From Desulfocicer sp963675955 (lineage in GTDB: Bacteria > Desulfobacterota > Desulfobacteria > Desulfobacterales > Desulfobacteraceae): a stretch of 64,000 nucleotides of DNA. The position numbers and the translations under genes were made by a program. The notes under the pieces were generated by a model that searched no databases, had not been told where the DNA came from, and saw only the letters and a program-made list of their open reading frames with translations. The stretch spans positions 1,364,001 through 1,428,000 of the forward strand of contig CAXXVR010000002.1 in assembly GCA_963675955.2 (NCBI GenBank), read 5' to 3'. Numbering within the stretch: position 1 is the first letter of the stretch; every line of letters starts with the position of its first letter. Positions 63,812 to 64,000 of the stretch are shown here, piece by piece.

Positions 63812-63910
63812 AAATGTTTATTTAGTGCCCCATATTTACCTGTTTGAGGCTGTGTAGCATACTATGAGCAGACCATAACAGGTTAAGATGGGATGGTGAC
63901 CGAATATTTA
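63812..63910 (-). repeat. Dispersed palindromic repeat family A, copy 4
   Basis: AATGTTTATTTAGTGCCCCAT, then TGTGTAGCATACTATGAGCAG, then CAGGTTAAGATGGGATGGTGACC and GAATATTTAC: the inverted orientation, like copy 3. Confidence 0.8.
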
Positions 63911-63959
63911 CTAACCAGGTCAAAAATTACCTTTAATAACAGGGTGGGAGATAAAGTAG

Positions 63960-64000
63960 ATGGCGGAATCAACGGAAAAGGAAAAGGCCGTAAAATCGGC
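63960..64000 (+). CDS. recA: Partial gene start, possibly recA
   Basis: Only 13 complete codons are visible, MAESTEKEKAVKS, cut by the window end. The sequence resembles the usual RecA beginning (…EKEKA…), and a ribosome site GGGAG lies 10 bases upstream. Position after pgpA agrees with recA in related genomes. The identification is tentative. Confidence 0.45.
   Translation, partial: MAESTEKEKAVKS

Noticed and set aside
1..64000. CRISPR arrays, tRNA or rRNA genes, phage or insertion sequences
   Set aside because: No direct-repeat array with spacers, no cloverleaf or ribosomal sequence and no transposase or integrase reading frame was seen.

Overview
The window is chromosomal DNA of a strictly anaerobic, sulfate-reducing type of Desulfobacterota, most like the Desulfobacteraceae (Desulfobacterium/Desulforapulum/Desulfobacula group). 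This is inferred from gene content: a ferredoxin-linked 2-oxoacid oxidoreductase (KorDABC), HdrA/MvhD/MetV/MetF proteins, several in-frame UGA (selenocysteine) codons, DUF6178 and CCG-domain iron-sulfur proteins, and a Bacillus-like fadN-fadA pair for beta-oxidation. There is no plasmid, phage, insertion sequence, CRISPR, rRNA or tRNA signal, and base composition looks even throughout.

Layout. 1-9.5 kb: chemoreceptor, GAPDH, a very large PEP-synthase-like protein without its pyruvate barrel, patatin-like lipase, TSUP transporter. 9.6-11.4 kb (minus): acetyltransferase and an alpha/alpha-toroid protein. 11.9-15.6 kb: fadN-fadA with a palindromic operator. 16.0-17.3 kb (minus): Fe-S/CCG oxidoreductase whose reading frame is broken only by a UGA read as selenocysteine. 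17.7-23.1 kb: hrpA, a glycosyltransferase, aroQ. 23.6-26.3 kb: korDABC, followed by a frameshifted MFS gene. 27.7-35.2 kb: panP-like decarboxylase, OmpA lipoprotein, rdgB, nitroreductase, radical SAM-TPR protein, AmpG-like permease. 35.3-42.5 kb: DUF6178 protein, beta-lactamase-fold hydrolase, acyl-CoA dehydrogenase, an acidic protein, Hpt protein, PP-loop enzyme. 42.7-49.8 kb: rlmN (minus), then the conserved translation operon ffh-rpsP-KH-rimM-trmD-RNA methyltransferase-rplS-rnhB-yraN-rsmI. 50.3-57.7 kb: metF-like, hdrA, mvhD, metV, metF. 58-64 kb: cytidylate-kinase-like protein, IDH/IPMDH-family enzyme, peptidase T-like, larC, pgpA and the first codons of a probable recA.

The most interesting locus is 50280-57676. 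It encodes two methylene-tetrahydrofolate reductase paralogues, MetV, a selenocysteine MvhD and a 1480-residue selenocysteine HdrA. The HdrA has an NfnB/GltD-like FAD/NAD(P)H module inserted in the first of two HdrA-like halves. HdrB and HdrC are absent. The arrangement suggests a self-contained, pyridine-nucleotide-linked, possibly electron-bifurcating methylene-THF reductase of the Wood-Ljungdahl pathway. All three UGA codons in the window are followed by short stem-loops with GG-containing loops, as expected for bacterial SECIS elements.

Intergenic spaces carry three families of short dispersed palindromic repeats (A, B, C). TGAATA-type palindromes lie at three catabolic promoter regions (fadNA, korDABC, metF-hdrA) and may be sites of one regulator.
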